Shown here: positions 9,522 through 18,976 of the stretch, in pieces
How the letters are laid out: every line of letters begins with the position of its first letter
Position numbering within the stretch: position 1 is the stretch's first letter
Origin: Schlesneria sphaerica
GTDB lineage: Bacteria; Planctomycetota; Planctomycetia; Planctomycetales; Planctomycetaceae
Assembly: GCF_044336245.1 (NCBI RefSeq)
Contig: NZ_CP172346.1
Span: forward strand, 3,906,001-3,970,000
DNA length: 64,000 nt
Direction: 5' to 3'
Translations under genes and position numbers: made by a program
The notes under the pieces: model-generated
Database searches by the model: none
What the model was told of the DNA's origin: nothing
The model's input: only the letters and a program-made list of their open reading frames with translations

Positions 9522-10655
9522 TTAGTGAGGATCCACCACCGGGATGGCAGCCGTCATCTCTGGAACTGGTTCCATGGCGTGCGCGGGATCGGCCTGCGGG
9601 ATCAACGGCGGAGCGTTTCCTGGCAGCGGAAGCTGCGTCGTCGACATGTCGGGGACCGGCATCTGAGGCATCGCGTTCGGATCGCTTGTGACAACCGGGG
9701 GCAGGAAGACCTCATTCGACTGGCCCGAGACAACGGTCGTCGCGGGGACACCCGGAAATTCGGGGGAGTCAAAGTTGGGAAGCGGATAAGCGGCAATGAC
9801 CTGGCCATCCTGCTGACCCCGGCCGCGCCGTCGCGATCGAGACCGTTGAGGTTGATCGCCATCTTCATAGGTGAGGGCCTGGACATCACTGGTAAACCGT
9901 TCGTTGACCACCATTGATGGTGACGACGTCATGACTGGACCACCCGCCATCATGGTTGACTCCAGTGAATTCTGCATCATGGCTGATCGGCGATTGCCAC
10001 GCTGTGATGGCGTCGATCCAGTCAGAGTCGCCAGACGGGACTTCACTTCTGGCTGGTCCCACTTCGCAGCGAGAGAACGTTGATAATAAGCCGCAGCCAG
10101 ATCCGGTCGGCCGGATTCCTGGTAAATCTGTCCCAGATGGGCCAATGCCGTGGGGTGGGTTGGCTGGGCACGCAAAGCGTTGCGGAGGGACTGTTCCGCA
10201 CCGGTGACGTTACCCGATTCCCGCTGCAGGAAGGCCAGTTCAAGATTGGATTCAGCAACATACGGCTGGGTTTCAGCCCACCCGGCGACCAGATCCTGAG
10301 CTTCGTCAACCCGTCCCTGATTGTTCAGAACTTGAGCCAGCGAGTGATAGGTGGGCTGGTGCATCGCATCAATTGTCAGGTTATGACGCATGATCTTTTC
10401 AGCCCCGCCAATGTCTCCCTGCTTCTGCAGCGCCATGGCAAGGTTGTATCTGTAGTCAGGATTGTACGGATCATCGGCGACGGCTCGTGCGAACCGCTGC
10501 CGTGCCTCGGCATAATTTCCACGGTTGTAGTGCTTCATCCCCGAACGGTTCTGGGTGTAACCGCTAGTGGCATGGCAACCTGCCGTAGCCAGAATCAGGC
10601 CGAGCAAGATAGAGCGAGACAAGCCGGTCGGCGAAAAAAAGCCGTCCTTAGACAT
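9522..10655 (-). CDS. TPR-repeat lipoprotein
   Basis: A 377-residue protein from the ATG at 10655, which has AGGAG ten bases upstream; a longer frame to 10694 lacks a ribosome-binding site. A hydrophobic signal segment (SILLGLILATAGC) ends in a lipobox with Cys near residue 26, so it should be lipid-anchored. Residues of about 35-215 form five or so tetratricopeptide units (for example NRGNYAEARQRFARAVADDP and ALAHLGQIYQESGRPDLAAA). The C-terminal 160 residues are Pro/Met/Gln-rich and look disordered, with an RRRGRGQQ basic patch. TPR lipoproteins usually act as scaffolds for envelope complexes. No partner gene is evident. Confidence 0.85.
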   Translation of the reverse strand: MSKDGFFSPTGLSRSILLGLILATAGCHATSGYTQNRSGMKHYNRGNYAEARQRFARAVADDPYNPDYRYNLAMALQKQGDIGGAEKIMRHNLTIDAMHQPTYHSLAQVLNNQGRVDEAQDLVAGWAETQPYVAESNLELAFLQRESGNVTGAEQSLRNALRAQPTHPTALAHLGQIYQESGRPDLAAAYYQRSLAAKWDQPEVKSRLATLTGSTPSQRGNRRSAMMQNSLESTMMAGGPVMTSSPSMVVNERFTSDVQALTYEDGDQPQRSRSRRRGRGQQDGQVIAAYPLPNFDSPEFPGVPATTVVSGQSNEVFLPPVVTSDPNAMPQMPVPDMSTTQLPLPGNAPPLIPQADPAHAMEPVPEMTAAIPVVDPH

Positions 10656-11062
10656 GATTCCGCAGCTCCTGATATTCGGGAGATTAATCGTCACAGGCTC
10701 CCACTGAAGGTTTATTCAGGGAGTGGAGTGACGTTGTCGTCGAGATTTGAATAGGGGGAATGGAGGGGGGCAACATAGTTCAGATGTTCAAGTGCGACAA
10801 GATAACTTTTGCCGAACTCCCGTTTCCCGGTGATTATCTCGCGAATTGCAGGCTGCGCGTTTGATGTGCGGTCAAATCTGCCGGTGGGCCACTCGTCCGG
10901 TGATAACTTGAGATGGATGAAGAGCCTGGTGAACGCAAGACGTCCGTTGCGACGTGGCAAGTCAGGACGAGCAGGAATGCGGGGCTGACACCCTGAGATG
11001 GATCAGGAAACCACGGGCAGGGACGGTCTCGTACGTCGAACCGTCCCTGCCAATTCAGGTTG
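10656..11062. other. Intergenic region between the RND pump and the TPR lipoprotein
   Basis: About 400 bp without a convincing gene. A minus frame at 10712-10960 would need a TTG start without a Shine-Dalgarno and matches nothing I know. The clear structure is the strong hairpin at 11016-11051 just after the RND pump stop. The remainder should hold the promoter for the TPR lipoprotein. Confidence 0.4.
11016..11051 (-). terminator. Strong hairpin after the RND pump gene
   Basis: GGCAGGGACGGT (11016-11027) and its exact reverse complement ACCGTCCCTGCC (11040-11051) form a 12-bp stem around a 12-base loop, 11 bp beyond the stop of the minus-strand RND gene. No long T-tract follows on the minus strand, so it may act as a weak terminator or a 3'-end stabiliser. 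The position at the end of a gene cluster supports a transcript-end role. Confidence 0.55.
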
Positions 11063-14000
11063 TCATTGCTCTTCCGATCGAATTGAGGGCTGGCGATGAG
11101 CCAGCTTTTCCGCTGACGAACCGCTCAACCGCCAGAATAGACCGGGATGCACAACATATTCACAGATGGTGGAGGTAATCAGCCCGCCGAGAATAACGGT
11201 GGCGACCGGATAGAGAATTTCCTTGCCCGGTTGCTGACCACCCAGGACCAGCGGAACCAGCCCGATCCCCGCCGTGAGCGCCGTCATCAGCACCGGCGCC
11301 AGCCGTTCGAGGCTTCCTCGCACAATCATCGCTTCGGTAAATCCTTCTCCTTCTTCCCGCATGAGATGCACATAGTGAGAAACGAGCAGAATGCCGTTAC
11401 GCGCCGCGATCCCCCCCAGCGAGATGAAGCCGACCAGACTCGCCACCGTCAACGTCTGACCGGTCATCCACAACCCCCATGCTCCCCCCACAAACGCGAT
11501 GGGCAGCGCAAACATGATCTGCAGGACGATCTTGGTCGAAGGGAACAAGGTGTAGAGGACAAGGAACACCCCCACCAGCGACACGATACTCATGATGGCG
11601 ATCTGCTGTGTGGCTTCCTGTTGCGCTTCGAACTGGCCGCCGTATTCGACGAAATAACCTTCCGGCATGTCGATCCCGGAAATGACTCGACGAATGTCGG
11701 CCACCACGCTGCCAAGATCTCGACCCGCAGCGTTCGCGCGAATGGCGATTCGACGCCGCGTCCGTTCATGATTGATCGTGTTGGGACCACCTGCCTCGTA
11801 GATTTTGGCCACCGCCGAGAGAGGAATCCGTCCGCCGGTCGGCAGGACCAGAGTCAGTCGTTCAATCGCGTCCAGGTCCGTTCGGGAAACATCATTCAGC
11901 CGGACGAGCAGATCGAAGGTGCGCTGACCATCCAGGATGGACGAGACCACTCGGCCGTTCATCGCCGTTTCGATGAACTCATTCACCTGTCCGACGGAAA
12001 GACCGTAAAGCGCCAGTTGCTCCCGCTTCAGTTCAATCCGCAGTTGAGGAATCAACTGCTGCGCTTCCACCACAGGGGGCAACAGTCCCGGGACATCGGC
12101 GAGTGCCACCTTAATCTGTTCTGCCTTCTGCCTGAGCACATCCAGATCGTCGCCGAAGATCTTGATGGCGATCTGTGCGGTCACCCCGGACAGCATGTGA
12201 CTGATCATGTGTGCCAGAGGTTGTTCGACTTCGTACTCGATCCCGGGGATCTCGTCGAGTTCCTTGCGGAGCGTGTCGAGAGCCTGGGCACGGGAGAGAC
12301 CACTGTCCGGATTCATCGAGACGATGTACTCGGTCACGTTCACTCCTTCAGCATGTTCATCCATTTCCGCACGGCCGCTGCGACGGACGAAACCCGTTAC
12401 CAAGCCACGCGGATTCTTCTCTTCCGATCGCAGATGCTGGGCCAGGGCCGCATCCACCATCGTGCTGGCCCGGTTGGATGCTTCGAGCGATGAACCAGGT
12501 GGCAATACGAAGTTGATCTGGGCGGCCCCCTCGTCAAACGCGGGAAGAAAATCGGTTCCAAGGCGGAAGACCAGCACGATACTTGCCGCGATGGCGGTGG
12601 TTACGACGGCGAGAATCGTCGTCAAGCCGGAACGTGACAGACTTGTCTTGATAACGGGTGTGACCATCCGTTTCAGGAATCGTAACAGCGGGCTGTCGAC
12701 CTCATGATCTGAGTGCCCGTTGGCCTTTGGCGCCAGCAGCAAACTTCCCAGCACGGGCGTGACCGTCAGAGACACCAGCAGCGACGCCAGAATGGAAACA
12801 ATGTAAGCAAGACCCAGTGGCGTGAAGAGCCGGCCTTCGATCCCTGACAGTGCAAACAGCGGGATGAAGACCAGGATCACCAGCATCGTGCCGAAAACGA
12901 TCGAACTGCGGATCTCGAGACTCGCGTGATACACCACCTCCAGCACAGGCTTAGGCTGAGAAAGCCGTGCGTTCTCGTTCAGCCGGCGAAAGACATTCTC
13001 GATATCCACGATCGCATCGTCGACCAGTTCGCCCATTGCGACGGCGAGTCCCCCGAGCGTCATCACGTTGATCGAGACGCCAAACCAGTAGAAGACAAGT
13101 CCCGTAATCACAATCGAAAGTGGAATCGCGGTCAGGGTGATAAAGGTGGTACGAAAGTTCATCAGGAACAGAAACAGAATGATCAGGACCAGGATGGCAC
13201 CGTCACGCAGGGCTTCCAGCACGTTGTGAATGCCCCGATCGATGAACTCACGCTGCTGATAGAGCTCGGTGACCAGTTCCACGTCTTTGGGCAGCGATCC
13301 GCGCAGGCTCTCAAAGGTTTTTGTGATTTCTTCCGTCAGTTGTCGCGTATCTGCCGTGGGCTGTTTGCCAATCGTGAGCACCACAGCAGGGTGTCCATTC
13401 ACCGACGCATCGCCTCGTTTCAGTTGAGGCCGCTCTTCGACATCGGCCACATCCCGCAACAGAATCGGCCGCTCGCTGGAACTTCGAATCACCGACAGTT
13501 CCAGATCGTCTTTTGTTTTGACCCGGCCCAGTCCCCGTACCAGGTACTCCATTGAACCCCGTTCCAGGTAACCCCCGGTTGCATTCTGATTCGACTCGCC
13601 CAGAGCCAGCTCGACTTCTGTCAGCGTGACGTTCCTCGCCGCCAGTCGAACCGGATCGACCAGCACCTGAAACTGCTTGCGCCCACCCCCCATCGGAATG
13701 ACTTGCGAGACTCCGGGAATGGTCAGTAACCGTGGCCGAACCACCCACTCGGCGAACGTGCGGATCTGCATGGGTGGTGTTGTGCCATCCCGGCTGTACA
13801 GTCCCACCATCACGATCTGACCCATGATCGAACTGATCGGGGCCAGTTCCGGTTTCACACCGGCGGGCATGCGATTCAGTACGGTCGCGATGCGTTCGTT
13901 GACGATCTGCCGCGCCAGATAGACATCGGAGTTCCAGCCGAACTCGACATAGATCACCGACAACCCGATCCCGGACGAGCTCCGGACGGTCTGAACTCCC

Positions 14001-14227
14001 GTAGAGCCGTTCAACGCGGTCTCCAGCGGCAGTGTGACCAGCGTTTCAACTTCTTCGGGAGCCAGTCCGGGACACTCGGTCATGACGACCACTCTCGGTC
14101 TGGTCAGACTCGGAAAAATATCGATCGGAAGATTGGCCATCGTCAGTGCCCCCAGCACCAGCGTGACCAGCGAAAGGCAGATGATCAGCAGGCGATTGTG
14201 AAGGGCAAATCGAATCAGTGCGTTCAT
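11063..14227 (-). CDS. Heavy-metal efflux RND pump (CusA/CzcA family)
   Basis: A 1054-residue inner-membrane proton antiporter that would drive export through a tripartite complex. The N-terminus IRFALHNRLLIICLSL, the PIDIFPSLTRPRV strand, twelve predicted membrane helices in two blocks and the repeated porter domains are typical of the HME-RND subfamily. Helix 4 carries AMGELVDDAIVDIENVF, with acidic residues where the proton relay sits. This differs from the best known Czc and Cus signatures, so I do not assign the metal. The start chosen is the ATG at 14227, with GGAG upstream (GGAGAAGACTTGTT); an extended frame to 14260 is less likely. It lies 196 bp after the adaptor gene. No outer-membrane factor gene is present nearby. 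Confidence 0.93.
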   Translation of the reverse strand: MNALIRFALHNRLLIICLSLVTLVLGALTMANLPIDIFPSLTRPRVVVMTECPGLAPEEVETLVTLPLETALNGSTGVQTVRSSSGIGLSVIYVEFGWNSDVYLARQIVNERIATVLNRMPAGVKPELAPISSIMGQIVMVGLYSRDGTTPPMQIRTFAEWVVRPRLLTIPGVSQVIPMGGGRKQFQVLVDPVRLAARNVTLTEVELALGESNQNATGGYLERGSMEYLVRGLGRVKTKDDLELSVIRSSSERPILLRDVADVEERPQLKRGDASVNGHPAVVLTIGKQPTADTRQLTEEITKTFESLRGSLPKDVELVTELYQQREFIDRGIHNVLEALRDGAILVLIILFLFLMNFRTTFITLTAIPLSIVITGLVFYWFGVSINVMTLGGLAVAMGELVDDAIVDIENVFRRLNENARLSQPKPVLEVVYHASLEIRSSIVFGTMLVILVFIPLFALSGIEGRLFTPLGLAYIVSILASLLVSLTVTPVLGSLLLAPKANGHSDHEVDSPLLRFLKRMVTPVIKTSLSRSGLTTILAVVTTAIAASIVLVFRLGTDFLPAFDEGAAQINFVLPPGSSLEASNRASTMVDAALAQHLRSEEKNPRGLVTGFVRRSGRAEMDEHAEGVNVTEYIVSMNPDSGLSRAQALDTLRKELDEIPGIEYEVEQPLAHMISHMLSGVTAQIAIKIFGDDLDVLRQKAEQIKVALADVPGLLPPVVEAQQLIPQLRIELKREQLALYGLSVGQVNEFIETAMNGRVVSSILDGQRTFDLLVRLNDVSRTDLDAIERLTLVLPTGGRIPLSAVAKIYEAGGPNTINHERTRRRIAIRANAAGRDLGSVVADIRRVISGIDMPEGYFVEYGGQFEAQQEATQQIAIMSIVSLVGVFLVLYTLFPSTKIVLQIMFALPIAFVGGAWGLWMTGQTLTVASLVGFISLGGIAARNGILLVSHYVHLMREEGEGFTEAMIVRGSLERLAPVLMTALTAGIGLVPLVLGGQQPGKEILYPVATVILGGLITSTICEYVVHPGLFWRLSGSSAEKLAHRQPSIRSEEQ

Positions 14228-14423
14228 AACAAGTCTTCTCCGATTCACACGTGCGAGCACGGGGGCGGCAGCGAGTGAGTGAGTAGGAATTTTGTGCGAT
14301 CGTCCGCGTCCCGGACTGATGGGTCAGAAGTCGTGCGTGAGACCTCGTGTCGCTGCCTCAATGATCAGCCAGAGCGCGCAGCCTCCCCGACTGACATCTG
14401 ACAAGCCTCGTTCACAGGTCGTG

Positions 14424-15908
14424 TCAGTGACTGTGACCTTCGTGACTATGACCTTCGTGCCCGTGTCCCTGGCTGGAACCTTGCTGCGACTTTTTGAATG
14501 CCAGATCCAGTTGGTAGGCCTGATTCAACGCGACCACATCGCCGGGAAACAGAGCTCGATCGTTCGCCAGAACTGCGTCGCGTGAATCGAGTGATTCCAC
14601 ATGAACGGCAACGCGTTCCAGCAGGTTGCCATTCGCCCGGAATACGTAAGCCTCGGCCCCTTCGCGCACGACGGCATCCGCAGGGAGCACGATCCGTCGA
14701 CTCAGTTGCTGTACCGGAACGAAAAGCTGGGCTTTCTGACCCGGCCGGAAACGCCATGAGCGATAGGCCAATCCATTCGCTCCTGTGCTATCCCGCAGGA
14801 TCTCATTATCCAGCGGGAGATAGAACCGGATGGTATTCGTGTCGGGATTGATCACGCTGTCCGCGTACAGAATCGAGAGATTGTCCCGGATGAGGGGTTC
14901 ATCGCTCGACGTTTCGAAGGTCGCTTTGACGGGCCAGCCCTGCTCGATGGCGCGCGCGATCAGGTGAGCTTCCCGCTCGAAGGCCCGTCCTGCCAGCAAG
15001 AGATGGGAATGACGCGACAGCAGGCAGACCTCGCCCCCCTGCTGCACAAGCTGACCGAGGTAGGTATTCAGCGATTCAACCGTGTAAACCGATCCATGTT
15101 CGTGTTTCGCATGCGGCACCCCCTTGTCATGGTCGCTGCTGCTTCCCTCTTTCCCCTCTATCCCTTCCTCTGCTGCATCGGCGGGTTCAACATCGTCACC
15201 CGGCAGGTCTCCGGCAGGTGCCCTGATGGTGACGCTGCGAATCAGGGTTTTGGTCGAGATAATCTCGTCGATCTGCGAGGAAGTCAGTCCCCTCACCAAC
15301 AGCTCCTGGGTCTGGACCAGCCGTTGCGATTCGAGGCGGGTCAGTTCGTACTCTTTTTCCAGGCGGCGCATGATCGGGGTGGCACCCGAATCGACCGTGG
15401 GAATCAGCCGTTCGAGCTGCAGTTTGACGAGTGCAATTTCCTGGATGGTCCGTAGCAGCGTCGATTCCGCCGTTGCGAGCAGATCGCCTGTCGGCTGAAT
15501 ATCGACGAGGGGATCTCCTGCCCGGACGGTTTGACCGGGGAACGCGTGAATCTTCAGAACAACTCCCTGGATCGTGGAGGGGACCGCATACTTGCTGTGT
15601 CCCGGCTCTTCGATCACTTCTGCGGGAACGTTGACCGACCGCCACCAGTCCGTCATTTCGACCTTACCCAGCTTCAGCCCCAGGTTCTGTCGCGCTCGAT
15701 CACTCAGCATTAGGCCTTTCGCGGCCGCGTGCTGATGCGCGTCTGATTCGTGATTCGCGTCTTCCCCGGAAGAACCCTTCGCCGCCTGCAAGAGCCGAAC
15801 GCGAATCCATTCCTGCACATCCCGGTTGAGGAGCGCCATCCCTCCCAGACCTGCCAGCAGGACCAGCCCCATCAGCCAGGACAGACTTCGTCCATATCGT
15901 TTCATCAT
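14424..15908 (-). CDS. RND efflux periplasmic adaptor (HlyD/CusB family) with His-rich tail
   Basis: About 494 residues from the tandem ATGs at 15908 (AGAGG ten bases upstream); the frame is open to an ATG at 15971. One N-terminal membrane anchor (LSWLMGLVLLAGLGGMALL) is followed by lipoyl-like and barrel segments such as VLKIHAFPGQTVRAGDPLVD and by a hairpin region (LLRTIQEIALVKLQLERL). It would link the RND pump to an outer-membrane channel. Two features suggest metal handling: a His-rich stretch near the anchor (HESDAHQHAAAKG) and a C-terminal tail GHGHEGHSHEGHSH. A disordered acidic insertion (PGDDVEPADAAEEGIEGKE) near residue 245 also contains His residues. It sits between the Cys/His-rich exported protein and the pump in one cluster. 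Confidence 0.9.
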   Translation of the reverse strand: MMKRYGRSLSWLMGLVLLAGLGGMALLNRDVQEWIRVRLLQAAKGSSGEDANHESDAHQHAAAKGLMLSDRARQNLGLKLGKVEMTDWWRSVNVPAEVIEEPGHSKYAVPSTIQGVVLKIHAFPGQTVRAGDPLVDIQPTGDLLATAESTLLRTIQEIALVKLQLERLIPTVDSGATPIMRRLEKEYELTRLESQRLVQTQELLVRGLTSSQIDEIISTKTLIRSVTIRAPAGDLPGDDVEPADAAEEGIEGKEGSSSDHDKGVPHAKHEHGSVYTVESLNTYLGQLVQQGGEVCLLSRHSHLLLAGRAFEREAHLIARAIEQGWPVKATFETSSDEPLIRDNLSILYADSVINPDTNTIRFYLPLDNEILRDSTGANGLAYRSWRFRPGQKAQLFVPVQQLSRRIVLPADAVVREGAEAYVFRANGNLLERVAVHVESLDSRDAVLANDRALFPGDVVALNQAYQLDLAFKKSQQGSSQGHGHEGHSHEGHSH

Positions 15909-16286
15909 TTGATAGAGACCTCTCATAGAGAACTCGATCCGCGCAGCAAGTCGGGATCCAGAGGAACTCATGCTGCTGCGCGTCTCGTTTCATCGTGCGT
16001 TTGACCTGCCTCTCACGCCGGGCAGGGGACTCATCCCTGGTCACGCCGCCTAGAGAACCGGGCGACTGTGTCCTTCCCACAACTGTCTGAAATTGGCATC
16101 GGAGATCGGCATGTGCCGCAGGCTGATTGCTCCGTAACGGAATTCCCTTCCCGTTGTGACACGGTTTGTGACACGGTCGCGGAAGGAAGGCAGAACAATC
16201 ACCAGCGAGCTTGATCGTGCCGGGGCGATGTTCCTGCTGAGTCACACTGTCGATTCGGGACACGGATTCAGAGGACACTTGGGCTG
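15909..16286. other. Intra-cluster gap with a perfect 12-bp tandem duplication
   Basis: About 380 bp between the Cys/His-rich gene and the adaptor gene. A minus frame crosses it and runs into the adaptor in another phase, with no protein features. The sequence TTGTGACACGGT occurs twice head to tail at 16154-16165 and 16166-16177. Tandem half-sites of this kind could bind a regulator, but this is inference. Confidence 0.4.
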
Positions 16287-16733
16287 TTAGATGCGATAAA
16301 TGCACAGCACAGACCGCTCTGGGCCCAACGTCTGGAGAGAATCCCCCTGTGTCAGAGCCGTTACGGCCAGCATGCAGTGAGATGTCAAAAAGTTCAGGCT
16401 GTTACAAAGAGGTCCACTCAGCAGGACAGTCTGACTGGCAAGTTCCGCCAGATCGAAGCGATCTGCTGTGACGTAAAAAAGATGTGTCCCGACACAGACG
16501 TGGTGCTGATGGGGCACTCGCTGCGGGGCTGGTGAACCCGATTTCTCGCGGGAGGGATGCCCGTGGTGCGGGCAGGGACAAGCAGGCTTCTTTGCCACTT
16601 GTCCCGCAGGTTTTGCCTGCTGGCTCGCCTGAGATTCGCTGCCACATACCGTCGCACAGATCCCCACTCCGCAACAGGCGAACTGCTGCGAGAGGAAGCT
16701 GAGGACGAAAAAGGCAGCAACAAAGCGATCCAC
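16287..16733 (-). CDS. Cys/His-rich exported protein of the metal efflux cluster
   Basis: A 148-residue protein starting at a GTG with AAGGA six bases upstream. The N-terminus is a signal peptide (FVAAFFVLSFLSQQFACC). The mature part has clustered potential metal ligands: CCGVGIC, ACPCPHHGHP and PHQHHVCVGTHLF, then a more hydrophobic C-terminal half (LASQTVLLSGPLCNSLNFL). I do not recognise a named family. Its position at the head of the adaptor-pump cluster, and the ligand clusters, suggest periplasmic metal binding or sensing, in the manner of CusF-like chaperones although the sequence is not CusF. The C-terminal part contains further Cys residues. Function is inferred from composition and context. 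Confidence 0.65.
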   Translation of the reverse strand: MDRFVAAFFVLSFLSQQFACCGVGICATVCGSESQASQQAKPAGQVAKKPACPCPHHGHPSREKSGSPAPQRVPHQHHVCVGTHLFYVTADRFDLAELASQTVLLSGPLCNSLNFLTSHCMLAVTALTQGDSLQTLGPERSVLCIYRI

Positions 16734-16900
16734 AATCTTTCCTTCAAGAACCTCTGCAAGTGTGCACGACAGGCCCGATCACTGTCAACAGCGATCGTTT
16801 CCGCGTCGACCATCGACGATCCCGCTTCGGGTGCGACAATACCACCGAGTCCTGATTTCGCTGGCATCCCCCGAAGTCCGGACGAGGATTCGCTACGGCC

Positions 16901-17284
16901 TCAGCTCAACAGGTTGAGCACCTCGGAATTGCCTTCCGGAAAATTGAGCAGCCGAAGGTCATCGAGTGTTTCCCACCGAAAACCCTGGTGCTGGGCCAGT
17001 GCATCGACCAGACCCACAGGATGGCACAGCACGAAGTAGAGCTCGACGCGCCCATGGGGGTACTCGAACTGACGTCGCTGGAGCAATCGTTCGGGGATTA
17101 CGACCAGACCGCTCTCTTCAAAACATTCGCGCACTGCACATTCAATGGGAGACTCATCCTCCTCACACTTGCCGCCCGGGAACTCCGCGTAGCCTTCCAG
17201 CACGGATCCGGGTCCCCGGATCCCGACCAGGTAACGGGAATGATGTTCGACGACGGCGATCCCGATTCGTTTAGCAGTAGTCAT
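16901..17284 (-). CDS. Nudix hydrolase (MutT-like)
   Basis: A 127-residue protein from the ATG at 17284; the long upstream extension of the frame has no family features. It carries the Nudix box as GGKCEEDESPIECAVRECFEES (GX5EX7REUXEE pattern, residues of about 36-58), which binds the catalytic divalent metals. The first strand KRIGIAVVEHHSRYLVG and the turn PGSVLEGYAEFPGG resemble MutT-type 8-oxo-dGTP diphosphatases, and RFEYPH-like FEYPHGRVELYFVLC continues that similarity. The enzyme would cleave a nucleoside diphosphate linked to another group. It sits between the DUF1501 gene and the metal cluster on the same strand; the association is probably not functional. Confidence 0.88.
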   Translation of the reverse strand: MTTAKRIGIAVVEHHSRYLVGIRGPGSVLEGYAEFPGGKCEEDESPIECAVRECFEESGLVVIPERLLQRRQFEYPHGRVELYFVLCHPVGLVDALAQHQGFRWETLDDLRLLNFPEGNSEVLNLLS

Positions 17285-17369
17285 CGGAAGGGGATTTCCA
17301 CTGAGGAGAACGGATTCACGGTAGGAGCGGTCGGGGCTGCAGGCGGGCCTCGCCGGGCCAGACACGAGG

Positions 17370-18773
17370 CTAGACGGAAGTGCCGTTGAACAAGGACTCG
17401 ATAACGTCCCCCCGATTGAGCAAGACACGCCGGCCCAGACGATCTTCCACTTCGACCTCTGCGGGCAGCCCCAGTAAATGATACACCGTAGCACCGACAT
17501 CGTCTGGAGAAAATCCGCGTGTCGCCGGATAAGAACCCGTCACGTCTGATCGGCCGATGACCTGTCCCCCTTGAACACCGGCGCCGGCAAACAGACCAAA
17601 AAAGCAGGGGCCCCAATGATCTCGCCCCGCGTCTTTGTTGATCTTGGGGGTCCGACCGAATTCCCCCAGCATCATCACCAGCGTCTCCTGCAACATGCCT
17701 CGCGACTCGAGGTCGTCCAGCAGTGCCGAGACACATTGATCCAGCGCCGGCAGCATTCGCTGTTTCAGAGTCGGGAAGATCCCCCCGTGATGGTCCCAGT
17801 TCTGAACGCGGCCCATATTGACCTGCACGATCGGGACACCGGCCTCGACAAGTCGTCGTGCGGCCAGCAGCGACTGCCCCTGTGTCGTCCGGCCATAAGC
17901 ATCACGAACCCCGTCGCTTTCGCGGTGCAGTTCAAACGCCTGACCGAGCCGGCTGGAGGTCAGCAGGTTCAGCGCCAGTTGCTGGTCCTTCTGCAGCCGC
18001 AGCGACTGAGCGACCTCTGCAAACTGTTCCTGCTTGCGGTTCAGTTCTTCCAGCAGGAGTTTGCGCTGGCCCAGATGATGAACGTCCATTCCCTGAACGA
18101 GCGTGAGCGCGTCGACGCGGAAATCAGGTTTGTTCGGATCCCCGGTGATCTGCCACGGATCATAGCTTTGACCGAGAAAGCCGGCATGCTGACCGGGCCA
18201 GGTTAAGGGGCCTTCCCGCAGAAATGTCGGCAGGTTCACGCCCGAAGGAAGACCGTCATCACGACGACGCAGAAAGGAAAGCGCGGACGAATAGCAGGGC
18301 CAGTCATCGCGTGACGCCACTTTGTCGAAGAAGCCGCCCGGTTGCTTCTGGCCGGTCAGCACGTGATGCGTGGACATCAGATGATTGTTGTCTTCGTGTG
18401 ATAATGTCCGGATGACGGCATACTTCCCGGCACGGGCAGCCAGTAGCGGCAGGTGCTCGCAGATGGAATAACCGGGGACCGTCGTGGCAATCGGCCGGAA
18501 TTCACCCCGGATCTCGGCTGGGGCGTCCGGCTTCATGTCAAACGTATCGTGATGACTGCATGCCCCGGTGAGAAACACGATGATGATGGACTTGGGTGAT
18601 CGACCAGCCTCGGTATGCGAAGCGGGAGCCGCCTGAGCTCGACGTCCCAGAACAGACGTCAAACCGACCCCCAGCAGGCCCGAATAACCAGCCTGAATCA
18701 GCTCTCGTCGTGTCACACCGGCACGATGTTGGTGGTTTTGCACGCGGTAGTTCCTCTGTCGGCCCAGAAACAT
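17370..18773 (-). CDS. DUF1501 domain protein, Tat-exported
   Basis: About 467 residues. A twin-arginine motif TRRELIQAGYSGLLG with a hydrophobic stretch ending ARRAQA-like (GRRAQAAPAS) marks export of a folded protein. The body has DUF1501 hallmarks: KSIIIVFLTGACSHHDTFD, a core resembling alkaline-phosphatase-superfamily sulfatases, VMMLGEFGRTPKINKDAGRDHW near residue 400, and the C-terminal GATVYHLLGLP. DUF1501 proteins are abundant in Planctomycetota, often paired with DUF1800 or DUF1549/1553 cytochrome proteins; no such partner lies next to this one. The start at the ATG 18773 is uncertain because no strong Shine-Dalgarno is visible; a downstream GTG is possible. Confidence 0.9.
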   Translation of the reverse strand: MFLGRQRNYRVQNHQHRAGVTRRELIQAGYSGLLGVGLTSVLGRRAQAAPASHTEAGRSPKSIIIVFLTGACSHHDTFDMKPDAPAEIRGEFRPIATTVPGYSICEHLPLLAARAGKYAVIRTLSHEDNNHLMSTHHVLTGQKQPGGFFDKVASRDDWPCYSSALSFLRRRDDGLPSGVNLPTFLREGPLTWPGQHAGFLGQSYDPWQITGDPNKPDFRVDALTLVQGMDVHHLGQRKLLLEELNRKQEQFAEVAQSLRLQKDQQLALNLLTSSRLGQAFELHRESDGVRDAYGRTTQGQSLLAARRLVEAGVPIVQVNMGRVQNWDHHGGIFPTLKQRMLPALDQCVSALLDDLESRGMLQETLVMMLGEFGRTPKINKDAGRDHWGPCFFGLFAGAGVQGGQVIGRSDVTGSYPATRGFSPDDVGATVYHLLGLPAEVEVEDRLGRRVLLNRGDVIESLFNGTSV

Positions 18774-18976
18774 GAGATCGCTGCATGCTACAAAATATCG
18801 ACCCGAATCACCAAAGCGGATGGCGTTTCGCGGGAGCTGGCTGAATTCCATTCAGACAGGACAGATGGTTGCGGCGTCTTGAGCCGCGTGATATTTCTGC
18901 TGCTTCATATATCCCCCCACAAATCCTACCGGCCATCTGAACAGGATGGTCTGTGCTCTATAACAGGGTTGCGTTT

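Noticed and set aside
10712..10960. 82-codon minus frame upstream of the TPR lipoprotein
   Set aside because: It needs a TTG start, has no Shine-Dalgarno and no similarity I recognise; kept only as intergenic content.
11147..12493. 448-residue plus-strand frame opposite the RND pump
   Set aside because: Antisense to a strongly conserved transporter gene; Asp/His/Gln/Arg-rich composition typical of shadow frames.
15700..16305. 201-codon minus frame bridging the gap in the metal cluster
   Set aside because: More than a third overlaps the adaptor gene in another phase; no protein features and no ribosome-binding site.
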